Below, in pieces: positions 35,641-44,073 of a stretch of DNA of 64,000 nt. The number at the start of each line of letters is the position of its first letter. Position 1 is the stretch's first letter. The position numbers were made by a program, and so were the translations under genes. The stretch is from Halobacillus_B rhizosphaerae. Lineage in GTDB: Bacteria; Bacillota; Bacilli; Bacillales; Halobacillaceae. The stretch lies in the NCBI RefSeq assembly GCF_046719735.1, contig NZ_JAUTWQ010000004.1:28323-92322 (forward strand), in the 5' to 3' direction. The notes under the pieces were generated by a model. The model did no database searches, was not told where the DNA came from, and saw only the letters and a program-made list of their open reading frames with translations.

Positions 35641-35670
35641 AAAATCCACGACTTCGTGGATTTTTTATTT
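35641..35670 (+). terminator. Terminator of the lacI-type gene
   Basis: AAAATCCACG-actt-CGTGGATTTT with a following T run. Confidence 0.9.
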
Positions 35671-35810
35671 TTAGTTCTTTCGATCAGCAGATTTTGTTAA
35701 GGTAAGTGCGGGTATAGTAAAAAAGTAGGATAAGATGATGTAGATTTTCAGAAGCGTAAATGACGAACCAGAACATCCTTGCTCAAAAAAACTGTATTAT
35801 AACAAAAAAA

Positions 35811-35828
35811 GCAGCTTAGATTAGCTGC
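35811..35828 (-). terminator. Terminator of yhfH
   Basis: GCAGCT-tagatt-AGCTGC followed on the minus strand by seven T (plus-strand A tract 35804-35810). Confidence 0.75.
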
Positions 35829-35874
35829 TCCAAAAGAAAAATCATTCACCCTCTGTTTATCTCGCCTGCATCTC

Positions 35875-36003
35875 TTAGCGGGCGGGATGGTCACATTTCT
35901 CGCAAAGATTTCCATAACAGTCTGCTTGTTCCTGAATGGTTTTGCCGCAATTGGAGCATTGTTTCTTAGGAAGATTTCTGAAAAATTCAAGGACGTTCAT
36001 CAT
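35875..36003 (-). CDS. yhfH: YhfH-family small zinc-ribbon protein
   Basis: 42 residues starting MMNVLEFFRNLPKKQCSNCG. Two Cys pairs (CSNC, and CEKC preceded by another Cys in CYGNLCEKC) and GKTIQEQADCYGNLC match the YhfH family. GGAGGGG lies 7 nt before the double ATG, and a terminator follows. It is divergent to yhfI, as expected for yhfH-yhfI neighbours. Function unknown; a zinc ribbon is inferred from the cysteines. Confidence 0.82.
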   Translation of the reverse strand: MMNVLEFFRNLPKKQCSNCGKTIQEQADCYGNLCEKCDHPAR

Positions 36004-36122
36004 CGATTGATCCCCTCCAAATTCTTTAATGTAAAATCATTGTATTATAACAATATGCATAAATCAACCACCTGTTATAAAACAATTGATAATTAGTCAA
36101 ATAGTTATAGGGAGAGATTATA

Positions 36123-36863
36123 ATGAAAGTGACAATTATAGGTTATTGGGGTGCATACCCAGCTGCTGGCAGTGCTACTTCCGGCTATTTAGTAGAACAT
36201 AACGGGTATAAATTACTAGTCGACTGCGGCAGTGGAGTCTTATCACGGCTTCAGCAGTTTATTCATGTGAAAGATCTTGATGCAGTGATCCTGTCCCACT
36301 ATCATAATGATCATATCGCTGACATCGGACCACTTCAGTATTCCTGGCTTGTTCAGAATACTTTGAGTGGTTCGGAAGACGTTTTACCGATTTATGGTCA
36401 TGAAGAGAATAAGGCTGCCTTTTCACAATTGTCCCATCAATTTACTAAAGGGGTAGCTTATCTGCCTGAAGAAACTTTACAGATTGGGCCGTTCACGATT
36501 GATTTCCAAAGGACGAATCACCCCGTTCCTTGTTTTGGTATGAGAATATCGGACGGAGAGGACGATCTGGTTTACACGGCTGATACTAGTTATTTTCCAG
36601 AGTGGGCAAGTTTCGCCAAGCATGCCAGCCTCCTTATTACAGATACCAACTTTTTCAAAGGAATGGATGGCAGCGGACCGGGGCATATGACGAGTGAGGA
36701 AGCGGCCTCTATAGCTCAGGAAGCAAAAGTAGAAACTCTGTGGCTCAGTCATCTTCCTCATTTTGGTGAATTAACGAGACTGAGACAGGAAGCAGAAGAT
36801 CAGTTTAATGGGCATATTTTTGTAGCGAAGGAAGGACTTACCTGGAAAGGAAGCGCTCAATAA
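36123..36863 (+). CDS. yhfI: Metallo-beta-lactamase-fold hydrolase YhfI
   Basis: 246 residues. Metal motif SHYHNDHIAD (HxHxDH) near residue 60, a His in TNHPVP, Asp in YTADTSYF, and terminal WLSHLPH, which is an RNase Z-like metallo-beta-lactamase arrangement. Substrate unknown. GGGAGAG lies upstream. Confidence 0.88.
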   Translation: MKVTIIGYWGAYPAAGSATSGYLVEHNGYKLLVDCGSGVLSRLQQFIHVKDLDAVILSHYHNDHIADIGPLQYSWLVQNTLSGSEDVLPIYGHEENKAAFSQLSHQFTKGVAYLPEETLQIGPFTIDFQRTNHPVPCFGMRISDGEDDLVYTADTSYFPEWASFAKHASLLITDTNFFKGMDGSGPGHMTSEEAASIAQEAKVETLWLSHLPHFGELTRLRQEAEDQFNGHIFVAKEGLTWKGSAQ

Positions 36864-36929
36864 ATTGTTTATTGGTGGCGGTTTTATTACAATAGGAGGA
36901 GGAAAATATCATCAGAAAGGATGACACGT

Positions 36930-37928
36930 ATGCTGTTTATTGACCATGAGGGAATTAATGATCCTCACATCAATTTAGCTATAGAAGAATACGCATTAAA
37001 AAACCTAGATATTAATGAAACGTACCTTCTCTTTTACATTAACGAACCTTCAATTATTATTGGGAAAAACCAGAACACAGTGGAGGAAATAAACACGGAT
37101 TACGTGGATAAGAACGGAATTCACGTGGTCCGACGTTTGTCCGGAGGGGGTGCCGTCTACCATGACCTCGGGAATTTAAGTTTTAGTTTTATTACTAAAG
37201 ATGATGGAGACAGCTTTCACGACTTTGCTAAATTTACAGAGCCGGTAACTCAGGCGCTGCAGAAACTTGGCGTAGGAGCAGAACTATCAGGCAGGAATGA
37301 TATCGTAGTCGATGGCAGAAAAATCTCCGGAAATGCCCAATTCACCACCCGGGGGCGGATGTTCAGCCACGGTACGCTCATGCTAGATTCTGAAATAGAA
37401 AATGTGGTTTCCGCTTTAAATGTAAAAACTGAAAAAATTAAATCAAAAGGAATTAAATCGATTCGCAGCCGTGTTGCCAATATCTCTGAGTTTCTCGAAG
37501 AAAAGATTACCATGGAAGAATTTAAAGATTTAATTCTGCGTTACATTTTTGATGTGGAAGATGTTAATGATGTCCCGCAATATCGGCTGACAGAGAAGGA
37601 TTGGGAAGGCATTCATAAACTTGCCGATGAACGGTATAAGAATTGGGAGTGGAATTATGGAAAGTCCCCTAAATTTAATATTCAGCATACGAAACGAATT
37701 GAAGGAGCGGGAAGCTATGACATTCGTTTGGACGTTGCGAAAGGCTATATTCGAAATGCTAAAATTTACGGCGATTTCTTTGGGGTAGGAGATATTAGTG
37801 AAATAGAAGAGGCATTAATTGGTGCTCGGTATGAGCGTGAAGCACTGGCTGAAGCGCTTGAAGATAAAGATATTTCTTACTACCTTGGAAAAATTGACAG
37901 AACGGATTTTCTTGATATGATTTACTAA
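36930..37928 (+). CDS. lplJ: Lipoate-protein ligase LplJ
   Basis: About 332 residues, nearly co-linear with B. subtilis LplJ (331). Motifs RRLSGGGAVYHDLGNL and KISGNAQF are the lipoyl-binding loop and catalytic Lys region. It attaches scavenged lipoate to E2 and GcvH proteins. Start 36930 (MLFIDHEGIND) matches homologues and has AAAGGATG upstream; a frame from 36921 adds three residues. Confidence 0.95.
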   Translation: MLFIDHEGINDPHINLAIEEYALKNLDINETYLLFYINEPSIIIGKNQNTVEEINTDYVDKNGIHVVRRLSGGGAVYHDLGNLSFSFITKDDGDSFHDFAKFTEPVTQALQKLGVGAELSGRNDIVVDGRKISGNAQFTTRGRMFSHGTLMLDSEIENVVSALNVKTEKIKSKGIKSIRSRVANISEFLEEKITMEEFKDLILRYIFDVEDVNDVPQYRLTEKDWEGIHKLADERYKNWEWNYGKSPKFNIQHTKRIEGAGSYDIRLDVAKGYIRNAKIYGDFFGVGDISEIEEALIGARYEREALAEALEDKDISYYLGKIDRTDFLDMIY

Positions 37929-37941
37929 TGAATAACCGAGT

Positions 37942-37972
37942 CGGTGCTCTTTACAGGGCACCGGCTTTTTTT
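37942..37972 (+). terminator. Terminator of lplJ
   Basis: CGGTGC / GCACCG stem (37942-37947, 37958-37963) extended by G-U pairing, then a T run. Confidence 0.85.
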
Positions 37973-38052
37973 ATCCAAGGAAGTTCATTCTATACGAGTT
38001 GCTAATTAATTTTTAGTATTTTATAATTAAATTGAATATTTTTACTAATATA

Positions 38053-38072
38053 ATGAATGACTATTCATTCAT
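38053..38072. promoter_or_regulatory. FadR operator upstream of lcfB
   Basis: ATGAATGACTATTCATTCAT fits the Bacillus FadR (YsiA) consensus WTGAATGAMTANTCATTCAW at all positions. It touches a TATAAT at 38049-38054, so binding would block transcription of lcfB until long-chain acyl-CoA accumulates. Confidence 0.88.
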
Positions 38073-38099
38073 TATAAATACATAGGGGGATGCTCAATA

Positions 38100-39641
38100 A
38101 TGAATTTAAGTGATCAGTTAGGCATAGTCGCTCAAAACAACCCTTCTAAAGATGCTTACCTATTTCAAGGACAGCGGGTAAGCTATGAAGAGTTTGATGC
38201 TTCTGTAACTAAGTTCGCCTCAAGCCTCAAAGCGTTAGGGTATGGAAAAGGAGACCATGTAGCATTAGTAAGTGGAAATAGTCCCTTATTTATGATTGGT
38301 CTTTACGGTTCTCTGAGAGCTGGGGTTACGGTAATTCCGATTAATCCGACTTACACAGTAGATGAGATGAGCTACATTTTGAAAAATGGTGACGTGAAAG
38401 CAGTCATCACTATGGATGTGCTTTTAGAGAAATTTGAACATATGGATGATGGCCTGAATGTCCAGGACTACTTTGCCGCTGATACCGGGACTGGCATGTC
38501 CCTTTCCGAATCCTCATTAAACGATAAAATGAAACCGTTTACAAAAGTGGTGGCAGAAGGTTCGCTTCACTTCGATCGTCCGGAGCTTGATCCGGAAGAC
38601 GTTGCGGTTATACTTTACACTTCTGGGACTACGGGCAAACCAAAGGGAGCTATGCTGACGCACCGCAATTTATACTCCAATGCCTCGGATGTGGCTGATT
38701 ACTTACAATTTAATAATGAGGACCGGGTCATTGCTGCTTTACCTATGTTCCATGTGTTTTGCCTGACCGTAGCTCTGAATGCTCCATTAATGAACGGAGG
38801 GACTGTCCTCGTTATTCCTAAGTTTTCCCCGCAAGCCGTCTTCGATGCTGCGGAGAACGAACAAGCTACCGTATTTGCCGGCGTTCCAACGATGTATAAT
38901 TACTTGCTCCATAAAGGACAGGAGGAAGCGGAGAGCTTCAGACATATGAGAATTTGTATTTCCGGCGGTTCTTCTCTGCCTGTTGCTCTGCTAAATTCAT
39001 TTGAAAAGCATTTCAATGTCCAAGTTTCTGAAGGCTATGGTCTTTCTGAAGCCTCCCCGGTCACTGCCTTTAATCCATTAGACCGCCCGCGTAAACCTGG
39101 TTCGATTGGGACAAATATCAAAAACGTCGTAAATAAAGTAGTTGATGAACTAGGGGAAGAAGTACCCGCAGGCGAAGTAGGAGAACTGGTAGTAAAAGGT
39201 CCGAATGTAATGAGAGGGTATTATAAGATGCCGGAAGAAACCGAGGTCACTATCCGGGACGGCTGGCTTTATACCGGAGATATGGCTCGTGTGGATGATG
39301 AAGGGTATTTCTATATTGTGGATCGAAAAAAAGATATGATTCTTGTCGGCGGGTATAATGTGTACCCAAGAGAAGTGGAGGAAGTACTTTACAATCACCC
39401 AGAAGTGACAGAAACAGCCGTTGTGGGAGCCCCAGATCCTCAAACAGGGGAAGCTGTAATGAGCTTCGTCGTTACCAATAATCCGTCCCTAACCGCAGAA
39501 ACGCTTATCAGTTACTGCAGCGAACATCTCGTGAAGTATAAAGTGCCTACGTCTATAGAATTTATGACAGAACTTCCGAAAAATACGACTGGGAAAATTT
39601 TGCGGAAAAACTTGCGGGAGAAGCTGGTAAACCCCGGCTAG
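38100..39641 (+). CDS. lcfB: Long-chain fatty-acid-CoA ligase LcfB (YhfL)
   Basis: 513 residues. ANL-superfamily motifs: YTSGTTGKPKGAMLTHRN phosphate loop, GYGLSEASPV, YTGDMARVDDEGY and the C-terminal Lys in NTTGKILRKNLR. It activates fatty acids for beta-oxidation. Position after lplJ matches yhfL, and the perfect FadR box agrees with the known FadR regulation of lcfB. GGGGGATG lies upstream of the ATG. Confidence 0.93.
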   Translation: MNLSDQLGIVAQNNPSKDAYLFQGQRVSYEEFDASVTKFASSLKALGYGKGDHVALVSGNSPLFMIGLYGSLRAGVTVIPINPTYTVDEMSYILKNGDVKAVITMDVLLEKFEHMDDGLNVQDYFAADTGTGMSLSESSLNDKMKPFTKVVAEGSLHFDRPELDPEDVAVILYTSGTTGKPKGAMLTHRNLYSNASDVADYLQFNNEDRVIAALPMFHVFCLTVALNAPLMNGGTVLVIPKFSPQAVFDAAENEQATVFAGVPTMYNYLLHKGQEEAESFRHMRICISGGSSLPVALLNSFEKHFNVQVSEGYGLSEASPVTAFNPLDRPRKPGSIGTNIKNVVNKVVDELGEEVPAGEVGELVVKGPNVMRGYYKMPEETEVTIRDGWLYTGDMARVDDEGYFYIVDRKKDMILVGGYNVYPREVEEVLYNHPEVTETAVVGAPDPQTGEAVMSFVVTNNPSLTAETLISYCSEHLVKYKVPTSIEFMTELPKNTTGKILRKNLREKLVNPG

Positions 39642-39797
39642 AAGTAAATATTATCTCAACATATTAGTTTTAAGATTGAATTTAGTTTGAAAATGGCAAT
39701 AGTCCGATCGATGGGATTTATTTGAAATCACAGATGCGCGCTGTCAGGCATGGTTATAAAGAGATTCGGATGTCATAATATAGTAATGGCGCAACCG

Positions 39798-40061
39798 TTT
39801 GCGGTCTTCCGCAAAATCTTTTCGGTGATAGAAGACCTAGAATATATTACAATAGGATATAGATAAGCGTCATGCTTATTTGCAACCTACTATTTACGGC
39901 CTGGTAGCCGTAAATAGGTCAGTAATATTTATTACTGATGAGTGTTTTTGTGAAAAAGCTTCTTTTTCTCAGAAGGGCTTTTTCATAACATTAATTCCCT
40001 CACTCAAAAGTTTACCAGTCGTCTCTTTGGCCAATGCTCCTATGAGCATTGGCATTTTTTT
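39798..40061 (+). ncRNA. Cluster of hairpins without a gene, candidate structured RNA
   Basis: Successive hairpins on one strand: TTTGCGG-tctt-CCGCAAA (39798-39815), ATAAGC-gtcat-GCTTAT (39863-39879), CTATTTACGGC-6-GCCGTAAATAG (39890-39917), TCAGTAAT-attt-ATTACTGA (39919-39938), GAAAAAGC...GCTTTTTC (39952-39984), and a perfect terminator GCCAATGCTC-ctat-GAGCATTGGC plus seven T (40030-40061). GGTCTTC (39803-39809) can instead pair with GAAGACC (39831-39837), an alternative to the first hairpin. No convincing reading frame covers it. The promoter is unclear; it could be the lcfB 3' region or an independent RNA. Confidence 0.45.
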
Positions 40062-40109
40062 GTCTAAAAGTTGAAAACTAGTGTTGACCTCGGAGTGTTC
40101 AGCGCAAGG

Positions 40110-40152
40110 AGGTATACCTGCAACTCCGGAAAAAATGGGGGGATTTCCGGAG
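40110..40152. repeat. Further palindromes beside the hairpin cluster
   Basis: AGGTATACCT (40110-40119) is a perfect palindrome. CTCCGGAAA / TTTCCGGAG (40124-40132, 40144-40152) form a 9-bp stem just downstream of the minus-strand membrane-protein gene end. Function unknown. Confidence 0.4.
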
Positions 40153-40187
40153 CGGCATAGAGAGTGTACCACGTTTGAATTTTTATA

Positions 40188-40592
40188 CTAAAGGCTTTCT
40201 TCAATTACATCCCGATTATTGAGGTAGCCGCGTATGATCCATCTTAAAATGAAACTTGCTAGTATGATGAAGGCAGCAAGCTTAGGAAAAGACAGAGGGA
40301 TATCGGTGTTAATAACTAGAGTACTTCCCCCGAATAGTAAAATGATTATTAACCAATAAGTGATATATCCAGCAAAATAATCATTTGCACGTGTTCGTTG
40401 ATCATGTTCAAGTTTTACTTTGTTCCATTTCCTCTCCTTGTGTATTTCAAGACCCATCGCTCCATATTGCAGGGTTGCAGCTATGGCAGTTAGTAAGGTG
40501 AGGATCGAGTGGGATTGAGAAAAATAAAAATAAAACAATAAGCATGGAATGGTCATCTTCAAAATAAACTTGGTTTTATGCGTTACGTTCAT
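40188..40592 (-). CDS. Small membrane protein coupled to an XRE regulator
   Basis: About 134 residues with four hydrophobic segments (two near 14-50, two near 85-125) separated by a basic, charged middle (EIHKERKWNKVKLEHDQRTRAND). ATG 40592 has GGAGAGG upstream and lies inside the preceding XRE gene (17-nt overlap). This is the frequent arrangement of a YozG/YvaO-like HTH with a small membrane protein of unknown role. Function not assigned. Confidence 0.75.
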   Translation of the reverse strand: MNVTHKTKFILKMTIPCLLFYFYFSQSHSILTLLTAIAATLQYGAMGLEIHKERKWNKVKLEHDQRTRANDYFAGYITYWLIIILLFGGSTLVINTDIPLSFPKLAAFIILASFILRWIIRGYLNNRDVIEESL

Positions 40593-40806
40593 GGCAATCC
40601 TCTCCTTCAATCCAGAATAATTTCTCCACCGGACATCCTAGCACTTTGGCTAATTTTAATGTTGTCCCGATAGAAGGTTCATACCTTTGTTTTTCTATGG
40701 CAATAATTGTTTGCCTTGTTACAAGAACCTTTTCAGCTAATTGATCCTGAGTGAGTCTCTTTTCTTTCCTAATGGCTTTTACAGCATTTCGAACTCCATG
40801 TTTCAT
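40576..40806 (-). CDS. XRE-family HTH regulator, short form
   Basis: 76 residues, almost entirely one Cro/C1 HTH (AIRKEKRLTQDQLAEKVLVT ... YEPSIGTTLKLAKVLGCPVE) and a short acidic tail. Preceded by a strong promoter flanked by two matching inverted repeats, so autorepression is likely. It overlaps the downstream membrane-protein gene. Confidence 0.87.
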   Translation of the reverse strand: MKHGVRNAVKAIRKEKRLTQDQLAEKVLVTRQTIIAIEKQRYEPSIGTTLKLAKVLGCPVEKLFWIEGEDCHERNA

Positions 40807-40821
40807 CGTTAACGACCTTTC

Positions 40822-40891
40822 TTATGTAATGTGCACCTTACATAATTTGATTATATACAATTTTAAATGTAATGTAAACGTTACATTTAAA
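40822..40891 (-). promoter_or_regulatory. XRE promoter with twin operators
   Basis: Minus-strand promoter TTTACA (40873-40878), 17-bp spacer, TATAAT (40850-40855). Operator A TTATGTAA-N8-TTACATAA (40822-40845) covers the start site; operator B TTTAAATGTAA-N8-TTACATTTAAA (40862-40891) covers the -35. Their centres are 43 bp apart, about four helical turns, suggesting cooperative binding. Confidence 0.75.
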
Positions 40892-41072
40892 ATATTTTCC
40901 ATTTTTGGATTTTAAGATTCGGTGTTCGTTGTCCTTGTAAGCTGCTCTTTGAATAAAAGTTGAGTTAATCTAATAGTTTTGAAATAATTGATATGAGAAG
41001 CACAGTAAGGTTCTTCTCATCCTATCTTTAGACGGAATCCATGGAAAAATTATGAATAAAGCGAGGGGCTCT

Positions 41073-41980
41073 ATGAAAAGGAAACCAATATATGTAGAGA
41101 TACCAATAAATGCTGAGATGAAGGATCTTTGGAGTTCTTCACATACCCCTGAATTACACCAGCAATGGGACCTTCGATTTTCTTCAATTACCTATCTACC
41201 AAAAGATCATGAAAGTGCTCTTCAAGAGTTCGTTTATAAAACGAAGATTGGATTTGGTCTAGCAGTAGAAGGATGGGGGAGAAGCGTGGGGAGCTTTAAT
41301 GGTAAGGATGGCTCTAGAACATCTTCCTTACACTTTGGCAGTGACCAAAAGCTATCTCTTATTACAGAAGTGAAAGGGTATTGGAAATACATTCAGAATG
41401 AAGACTCTTCCTTAACGTTTTTAACCCAGTATAATTATCAAACACGGTTCGGTAAACTGGGTGAATGGCTGGACTTTTGTTTGTTTCGTCCTATAATAGG
41501 CTGGGCGACTTCCGTAAGTTTTGATGTATTAAAACGCTGGATGGAGAAAGGTGAAGCTCCAGGATCTCAATACATACGTTTCGCTATCTACTGGATGCTT
41601 ACTTTTTATTCGCTTTTATATGGTTTTACCACGGCTTGGTACCGAAATTAATGAACATGCATCCGGAAGAATTAGCCATGGCAGCAAGTTTATTACCTGG
41701 GAATTCTATTCAGCCCTCTGCGGTTGTTCTAGGAGCAGGAATTGCAGAGGTCATATTCGGAGTGGTGTGGCTTTTTACTAAGCATCGCAGACGGTTATTT
41801 TGGCTGCAGACGATCGTATTTCCCGTACTAACCTTATCTGCAACTATCAGCGATCCGAGTACGTTGATTCATCCTTTTAGTCCACTCACTTTCAACTTGT
41901 GTTTACTAATTCTGTCTATTATTGGACTTCTTATCAGCCGTGATGTTCCAACAGCAAAAACTTGCAAAAGGCAGAGGTGA
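41073..41980 (+). pseudogene. SRPBCC-DoxX-like protein gene broken by a -1 frameshift
   Basis: The first frame (41073 to about 41560) encodes a START/SRPBCC-like domain (KRKPIYVEIPINAEMKDLW, ELHQQWDLRFSSITYLPK). The next frame (from 41561) encodes a DoxX-like membrane domain (FIWFYHGLVPKLMNMHPEEL ... ISRDVPTAKTCKR). Homologues I recall are single proteins of about 300 residues. Joined at CCA/AGG near 41559-41561, the two parts give about 302 residues. Unshifted, the first frame runs into nonsense and stops at 41651. A one-base loss or a sequencing error explains it. Start 41073 has GAGGGG upstream. Confidence 0.85.
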
Positions 41981-42049
41981 AAGGAGTACTCATATCCATA
42001 GGTAAAGGTACAAGAGAGTGAAAATCTATGAAAGTAATCTCCCAGCATT

Positions 42050-42084
42050 AAAAACTCTCAGAGCGACTGGCTCTGAGAGTTTTT
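42050..42084. terminator. Terminator between the DoxX-like and LysM genes
   Basis: 14-bp stem AAAAACTCTCAGAG / CTCTGAGAGTTTTT, extended by one C-G pair; works in both directions. Confidence 0.92.
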
Positions 42085-42123
42085 ATTAGGCTAATTCACT
42101 ATTTATCTTACTTTTCCTTTCTT

Positions 42124-42921
42124 TTAGAAATATACCTTGATTTTTACAAGGTCTTGTATACTGCCGTCTTTTGGACTTCGGCTATAAACCCGCAGTTCTC
42201 CTGAATCTGAGGTTGGATGGCGGTCAAATGGAAGCTCTGCACTAAATGAACCATAAGCTGGTGCTCCTTCACTAGTAGTAGCAAAGCGTTCATTTGTGAC
42301 AATTACTCCATTACTATCTCTTAGCTGATAATTGACTACAGCTTCAAAAACTCGGGCATAGCCGGATACACGCTGGTTATTAGTAACTACAGCACCTGGC
42401 AATGGACGGGTTACAAGTATATTCCTTGAAGTTGGAATTGGAATAATTAAGTGATAGTCCGGCCAAATGACATCTTTCTGGAAACCAGGACGGTCGGCAT
42501 TTGCTTTCTCAATATCAGCTATAGAAACACCAAACTGCCTGGAAATTGAATGAAGCGTGTCCCCACTGACAATCTTATATGTGAATGCAGGAACAATAAG
42601 CCGCTGGCCGAGTTTAATCAAATTAGAATTCTCGATTTGATTGATCCCTGCAAGAAGATCTACATGCGTACTAAACATTTGTGCAATTGCATTGAGGGTA
42701 TTCCCCTTTGCGATAATATAACTCATAATAGGATTAGAGGTTGAAGTGGGAATTACAAGTACATCGCCTGGGAAGATCAATCCTCTATCTGTTACAGGTG
42801 GAAACAAATGGTTAGCTCTTTCTATTCCCTTGATAGTACTTCCGAATTTCTCAGCAATCGAATAAAGTGTATCCCCTGACCTTACCTCATAAATAAGTCC
42901 TTGAGTTTGAATTGAAGGCAT
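42124..42921 (-). CDS. LysM-repeat protein with Gmad2 domain, spore type
   Basis: 265 residues. Three LysM repeats: about 9-58 (YEVRSGDTLYSIAEKFGS), 66-111 (YIIAKGNTLNAIAQMF) and 114-162 (YKIVSGDTLHSISRQFG). A C-terminal immunoglobulin-like Gmad2 domain follows (ILVTRPLPGAVVTNNQRVSG, ELPFDRHPTSDSGELRVYS), found in spore-germination-related proteins. No signal peptide, so it would be made inside the mother cell or forespore and could bind cortex or coat; this is inference. Monocistronic. Confidence 0.85.
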   Translation of the reverse strand: MPSIQTQGLIYEVRSGDTLYSIAEKFGSTIKGIERANHLFPPVTDRGLIFPGDVLVIPTSTSNPIMSYIIAKGNTLNAIAQMFSTHVDLLAGINQIENSNLIKLGQRLIVPAFTYKIVSGDTLHSISRQFGVSIADIEKANADRPGFQKDVIWPDYHLIIPIPTSRNILVTRPLPGAVVTNNQRVSGYARVFEAVVNYQLRDSNGVIVTNERFATTSEGAPAYGSFSAELPFDRHPTSDSGELRVYSRSPKDGSIQDLVKIKVYF

Positions 42922-43397
42922 ATTCTCCTATCTCCTTTCCATTTATTGTATGAATGGGGGTGTGATAGAGAACGGCATAATCATTAAAACGATTCATAAA
43001 TTCTATTATTTGAATAAAAAATGAATTTAACTTATTAAACATTTATGTCTGAAATATTTAAACGTTAAGGAAAACAAGCTCATTTCATATATTTAATTTT
43101 AGTATTTATCACTAAACTTAACTCTAAACCTATTATTAGAATCCAGGAGGTTCTCCCCGTATTTATCTCATGATGTGAAACGATTACTGCTGCTTATTCG
43201 TACTCATAACAGGACAAAATGAAAAAGGGGAATAGAGGACATTCTTTGATGGTACGGTAGAAATTAGGTATAGATTGAAAGGTGTGATGCACATGTATTT
43301 TTTTAATCGGAAAAATCAATTTGTTGGAGGTCAATGCGAGTAATTCATCATTCGAATGGAATGCTCGCTAAATTTTATCAGTACAGGAGGAGCATTC
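42922..43397. other. Long intergenic stretch before the methyltransferase
   Basis: AT-rich and largely featureless. A short frame 43287-43343 (18 codons, ATG with AAAGGTG upstream) could be a leader peptide but has no support beyond its ribosome-binding site. Confidence 0.4.
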
Positions 43398-44024
43398 ATG
43401 TTAAATAACCGCGGGTTTAATTTATGGGCGGATAATTACGATGAAACCGTCCAGATTAGTGAAGAAAATCATTCATATCCTTTTGCGGGGTATAAAGAAA
43501 TATTAAACACTATATTTAATGAAGTAATGAAAAAGAAGCATTCAAAAGTTTTGGATATTGGGTTCGGCACAGGGGTTTTAACAAGCAAATTGTATGAAAA
43601 TGGACACCAGGTGGATGGGTTAGACTTTTCATCGCAAATGATTGCTTTGGCCCAAGCTAAAATGCCTGATGCCAATTTGTTAGAGTGGGATATTTCAAAT
43701 GGTTTACCCCCTGAAATTAGTGACAATAAATATGATGCGATTATTAGCACGTATACTTTGCATCACTTAACGGATGAAGCCAAACTTTCCTTTATTTCTA
43801 CGCTTGTTTCCCGATTGGAGGAAGACGGAAAGTTATTCATCGGTGATATTGCTTTTGAAACAAGGGAAGACCTTGAAAAGTGTCGTGAAGATCACATAGG
43901 TGATTGGGATAGTGATGAATTTTACTTAGTTAATAGCGAAATCAATCGCTCGATCACTCAGATCGGAGAATGTACTTTTTATCCATTTTCACATTGCGGC
44001 GGAGTTTTCGTCATCTCAAAGTAA
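43398..44024 (+). CDS. Class I SAM-dependent methyltransferase
   Basis: About 208 residues. Motif I VLDIGFGTGVLTSKL, acidic motif GLDFSSQ, motif DAIISTYTLHHL and GKLFIGDIAF are those of small-molecule methyltransferases of the YrrT/UbiE class. Start 43398 has AGGAGGAG upstream; the longer frame to 43356 lacks a site. Substrate unknown. Confidence 0.85.
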   Translation: MLNNRGFNLWADNYDETVQISEENHSYPFAGYKEILNTIFNEVMKKKHSKVLDIGFGTGVLTSKLYENGHQVDGLDFSSQMIALAQAKMPDANLLEWDISNGLPPEISDNKYDAIISTYTLHHLTDEAKLSFISTLVSRLEEDGKLFIGDIAFETREDLEKCREDHIGDWDSDEFYLVNSEINRSITQIGECTFYPFSHCGGVFVISK

Positions 44025-44040
44025 GATCATAATGATGCGG

Positions 44041-44073
44041 GAGCGGCAGGTGAGAGTACTGCCGCTCTTTTTT
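44041..44073 (+). terminator. Terminator of the methyltransferase gene
   Basis: GAGCGGCAG / CTGCCGCTC stem followed by TTTTTT. Confidence 0.9.

Noticed and set aside
35748..35990. Minus-strand frame of 80 codons overlapping yhfH
   Set aside because: It is in another phase than yhfH, crosses the yhfH terminator and has no ribosome-binding site.
39880..40074. Plus-strand frame of 64 codons in the same region
   Set aside because: It lacks a good start and runs through four hairpins; composition follows the stems.
39969..40172. Minus-strand frame of 67 codons with a protein-like C-terminal part
   Set aside because: No ribosome-binding site, it covers a perfect terminator and two palindromes, and it ends inside another hairpin. 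Sequence explained better by RNA structure.
41551..41781. Third-frame reading across the DoxX frameshift
   Set aside because: It does not resemble SRPBCC or DoxX; the other two frames together make the known domain order.
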